Assembly: GCA_019753105.1 (NCBI GenBank)
Contig: JAIELJ010000007.1
Span: forward strand, 245,195 to 309,194
Origin: Hyphomonadaceae bacterium
GTDB lineage: Bacteria; Pseudomonadota; Alphaproteobacteria; Caulobacterales; Aquidulcibacteraceae
Direction of reading: 5' to 3'
Length of the DNA: 64,000 bases
The position numbers and the translations under genes were made by a program. This document shows, one piece after another, positions 61,206-64,000 of the stretch. The notes beneath the pieces were generated by a model. The model made no database searches. It was not told the origin of the DNA and saw only the letters and a program-made list of their open reading frames with translations. Position 1 is the stretch's first letter, and the number at the start of each line of letters is the position of its first letter.

Positions 61206-63832
61206 CGCCGGCGGCGCGCTGGCGCACGCGGCGCGTGCGCTGCGGCCCAGGCTTCGACGGCCGGCATCGTGCGCTCCGCCAACGCGGTGCGGATGCGGAT
61301 GCTGGACGCCGTCGACTCGATGGTGTCGCGCGCGCTTGGCGTGTTGCTGCCATATTCGATCAGCGCATCGGCGATCGCAGGATCGGAACTCTGACCGGCA
61401 ATCGACGATGCGTACTCCAGCCGCTGCAGCGGATCGAGCAGGCCCTCGATCGTCGCGCGGTTGGCGACGAGGAAATCCCACGCCAAGCGCGGATGCGAAC
61501 CCGCAACCGTTTGAATGACCTGCGTGCGAATCTGACGCGGAATGTCTTCGCCGAGCGTCATCGCCAGCGTGCGGCGCGCCAGGGCCTCGTCACCCGCCGA
61601 TGCGAGCAATAGCCAAAAGCGCCGCTGCTCGACGAAATCAGACGTGCTGCGCGCGCGCGCGAGCATTGCGTCGTATTCAGCCGTCGTCGCGCGCGAGGCG
61701 ATCAGGCGAAGCGCTGCGGTGCGCACCGTGCCGTGGAGCGCAGTGGTATCGCCTGCGTCCGCTGCGGCGACGCGACGGCGCGCCTCAGCGAGCACAGTTT
61801 CGTCGCCCAGTGAGCCCAAGGCTGCGATCAGCTCCGGACGCGCCAAGCGCACGTTCGGATGTTCATCATCGCGCGGCGTCCAGCCCCAGCGCGCGAGATA
61901 AGGTTGCAGCACGTGGAGCCCGTAAGCGCGCACGGCCGCTTCGCCGGCGCGGCCACGTGCGAAGCCGCCGATTGCGCCAAGCGACTGCGCCGCGTCGAGC
62001 ACGATCACCGGATTGGCGTCGGCCGGCATCACATTGACGAGTTCGAGATAGTCGGTGAGCGGGCCCACATCGCCTCGCCCGAACGACCAATAATCAAGCA
62101 TGAGACCAAGCTGGTCGGCGTCTTCAAGCTGCGCGAAGTCGCGCACGAGGCGTTGGAAATCCGCGGGCGCGTAATGCACGCGGAAGAAGCCGGTTTGGCC
62201 AGCATTCAGCAAATAGCCGTTGCATGCGCCGGGCAATAGCACCGTGCCGCTCTCATTGGCGGCCAGCACGCTGCGCTGTGTGGCGCCTGCTATCGTGGCG
62301 GCGACCACTGGAATGCTCCAACGTTCGCCTGTCGCCGATGCATCATCGAGCGCGTAGCGGCTTTGGGTGACGCGGATCGTGCCGTCCGCCGCGGGGCAAA
62401 CAGCTTCTGCCTCAAGCATTGGGAAGCCCGGCTGCAGTGTGAAGCTGTGCGCGATGTCGAGCACGGGCTGGCCAGACGCTGCTTGAATTGCGGTCCAGAG
62501 ATCTTCGGTGACTGAGTTTCCGAAACGGCGCGCGTTCAGATAATCGCGCACGCCCTGACGGAAGTCTTCCTCGCCGATATAGGCCTCGAGCATGCGGATG
62601 ACGGAGAGGCCTTTTTCATAGGAGATCGCATCGAACGCCGCGTTCGCGTCGTCGATCGTGTTGACCGTCTGCACGACAGGGTGCGTACCCATGCGCGCGT
62701 CGAGGCCCATGGCGCCTTCGGTGCCGCCCGCACGCTGCGAGAGCCAAGGTTGCCATTCTGGATGCAGCGCTTCGGCCGCCTTTGCCGCCGCCCACGAGGC
62801 AAAGCCTTCGTTGAGCCACAGATCATCCCACCAGCGCATAGTGACGAGGTTGCCGAACCATTGGTGGGCGATTTCGTGAGCCACGACTTCAAACACGAAG
62901 CGGCGCTCGGCTTCGCTGGTGCGGTCATCATCGACGAGGATGTATTGGTCGAAATAGAGAATGGCGCCCCAATTCTCCATCGCCGCGAAGCCGCCGGCGC
63001 CGGGCACGCCGACCATGTCGAGCTTCGGCAGCGGATATTCGATGCCGAAATATTCCTCGAAATAGCGCAGCGACTCGATGCCGGCTTGCAGCGCGTACTG
63101 CGCGCGTGCGGTCTGTCCGCGCCGCACGACAACACCGAGTTCAACGCCATCGACATCAGCCGTCACGCGCTCGAAATCGCCGACGCCCAGGAAGAGGAGA
63201 TAGCTCGCCATCGAGGGCGTGTCCTGGAAGCGCGTGCGCGTCAGCCCGTTTTCGAGACGAGTGGCGCTCTCGACCGGCATGTTGCCGATCGCCATCAGAT
63301 CGCTCGGCGCGGTCACCGCGATCGAGAACACCGAACGCATGTTCGGCTGGTCCCACATCGGCGAGAAGCGGCGCGCGTCGCCGACTTGGAATTGCGTTGC
63401 GAGCGCGCGGCGGGTCTGACCGTCCTGATCGTACTCGACGCGGAAGAGGCCGTACGCATCGTCGAAGATGCGGCCATTGTAGCTGAGCCGGATCGTGTGG
63501 CGGCCAGCCGAGAGAGCGCGACGCGGGGTGAGCGTCAGCGTCTGGGCTTCGTTATCGACCGTGAACTGAACGGTTTGATTATCGATGATCGCGCGCGTGA
63601 CCTCGATATCGAGCGCATTCATCGCGATGCTGCGCAGACGTTCGTCGCTTTGAATGACGATGGTCGTCTCGCCCGTGAACGTCCCGGCTTCGATATCGGG
63701 GGTGACCGATATGTCGTAGCGCACCGGCGTGGGCGCGTTCTCGAACCAAGCGCGGGTGGTTTGCTGTGCCGAAGCAGGCGTGAGTGCTGCCGCGACAAAC
63801 AGCGCGGCGACGACAAGCGGACGAAAATTCAT
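61202..63832 (-). CDS. M1 family zinc aminopeptidase, secreted
   Basis: An 876-residue aminopeptidase N-like enzyme with a signal peptide (MNFRPLVVAALFVAAALTPASA). The substrate motif GAMEN appears as GFAAMENWG, and the zinc site is HEIAH at 319-323 with the third ligand Glu342 in LWLNEGFASW. The C-terminal half is the helical ERAP1-like domain. It cleaves N-terminal amino acids from peptides, probably in the periplasm. The first ATG after the signal fits; the window holds the whole gene. Its stop overlaps the enoyl-CoA hydratase stop. Confidence 0.95.
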   Translation of the reverse strand: MNFRPLVVAALFVAAALTPASAQQTTRAWFENAPTPVRYDISVTPDIEAGTFTGETTIVIQSDERLRSIAMNALDIEVTRAIIDNQTVQFTVDNEAQTLTLTPRRALSAGRHTIRLSYNGRIFDDAYGLFRVEYDQDGQTRRALATQFQVGDARRFSPMWDQPNMRSVFSIAVTAPSDLMAIGNMPVESATRLENGLTRTRFQDTPSMASYLLFLGVGDFERVTADVDGVELGVVVRRGQTARAQYALQAGIESLRYFEEYFGIEYPLPKLDMVGVPGAGGFAAMENWGAILYFDQYILVDDDRTSEAERRFVFEVVAHEIAHQWFGNLVTMRWWDDLWLNEGFASWAAAKAAEALHPEWQPWLSQRAGGTEGAMGLDARMGTHPVVQTVNTIDDANAAFDAISYEKGLSVIRMLEAYIGEEDFRQGVRDYLNARRFGNSVTEDLWTAIQAASGQPVLDIAHSFTLQPGFPMLEAEAVCPAADGTIRVTQSRYALDDASATGERWSIPVVAATIAGATQRSVLAANESGTVLLPGACNGYLLNAGQTGFFRVHYAPADFQRLVRDFAQLEDADQLGLMLDYWSFGRGDVGPLTDYLELVNVMPADANPVIVLDAAQSLGAIGGFARGRAGEAAVRAYGLHVLQPYLARWGWTPRDDEHPNVRLARPELIAALGSLGDETVLAEARRRVAAADAGDTTALHGTVRTAALRLIASRATTAEYDAMLARARSTSDFVEQRRFWLLLASAGDEALARRTLAMTLGEDIPRQIRTQVIQTVAGSHPRLAWDFLVANRATIEGLLDPLQRLEYASSIAGQSSDPAIADALIEYGSNTPSARDTIESTASSIRIRTALAERTMPAVEAWAAAHAPRAPARRRR

Positions 63833-63923
63833 CGAGTACCCCAGATTTGAAGCGCTCTTGTTCCGGCAAAGGGGTGTCCCGGCAAGGGCTTTGCGCCGAG
63901 AGGGGCGCCCGGTACGGCGAATG

Positions 63924-64000
63924 TCAGGCCGGGGAAGAGAGCTTTATCAGCACGATCCCCGACACGATCAGCGCCGCCGCGCCGACCCGTAGCGGCGTCA
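63924..64000 (-). CDS. SMR-family transporter, C-terminal end (partial)
   Basis: Only the last 25 codons are in the window. The translated end (GAAALIVSGIVLIKLSSPA) is one hydrophobic helix followed by a short polar tail, the usual shape of the last helix of small multidrug resistance (EmrE/SugE-like) proteins. The gene continues beyond the right edge. The assignment rests on this short end, so is tentative. Confidence 0.5.
   Translation of the reverse strand, partial: TPLRVGAAALIVSGIVLIKLSSPA

Overview
This is about 64 kb of gene-dense, GC-rich chromosome. It most likely comes from an alphaproteobacterium of the Caulobacterales/Hyphomonadaceae type. Support comes from the cta operon order (coxB-coxA-ctaB-coxF-like-ctaG-coxC-DUF983-SURF1), the rsmE-gshA pair, a cytochrome/beta-helix pair of the type described from Hyphomonas (HNE_0200 family), a TonB-dependent receptor and several MAPEG/YceI/YqgE proteins. 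No rRNA gene, CRISPR array, prophage or complete insertion sequence was seen. The assignment rests on gene content alone.

Layout. 1-5.2 kb: end of an ABC exporter, a lipoprotein, gshA and rsmE, a membrane protein and a beta-barrel protein. 5.4-11.8 kb: an acetyltransferase, a POT peptide transporter, an orphan VirD4-like ATPase, a TonB-dependent receptor and a 27-residue lysine-rich peptide gene. 11.9-14 kb: tldD and a TPR protein. 14.2-22.2 kb: the aa3-type cytochrome c oxidase operon, running with overlapping start/stop codons into an M16 protease and an acetyltransferase. 22.2-30.6 kb: YqgE, peroxiredoxin, an SPFH/NfeD pair, a nitroreductase-marR operon with a very clear operator, rnhA, a glycerate-kinase-like gene, ispH and a lipoprotein. 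30.7-38.7 kb: argS, small membrane proteins, a gene-free 0.8 kb stretch, the diheme cytochrome/beta-helix pair, YqjD/YqjE-like proteins and a Nudix hydrolase. 38.9-47.7 kb: a 50-residue lysine-rich protein, a GlcD-like flavoprotein, a three-gene YceI cluster with a cytochrome b561 fusion, an acyl-CoA dehydrogenase and a metallo-beta-lactamase-fold hydrolase. 47.8-58.1 kb: tag, YbjQ, an SDR enzyme, a chalcone-isomerase-like protein, CreA, LemA/DUF2207 and a DNA ligase/exonuclease pair. 58.2-64 kb: an ABC-2 exporter, a MarR regulator, an enoyl-CoA hydratase, an M1 aminopeptidase and the tail of an SMR transporter.

How the genes work together. The cta operon encodes oxidase subunits I, II and III with haem O synthase, a copper chaperone and a SURF1 assembly factor. 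The nitroreductase and marR genes overlap and share one promoter carrying two identical palindromes, which suggests autoregulated induction. The ligase and nuclease genes overlap and match the known ligase-associated repair module. The cytochrome b561-YceI fusion and two YceI proteins form one electron-transfer or lipid-binding cluster.

Most of the window is ordinary housekeeping sequence. The parts most worth a second look are the 33.75-34.54 kb gene-free structured stretch, the soluble orphan VirD4-like ATPase, the two lysine-rich mini-proteins, the operator-promoter at 26.6 kb, and a small palindromic element that seems to have inserted at the argS stop codon and left an 11-bp target duplication.
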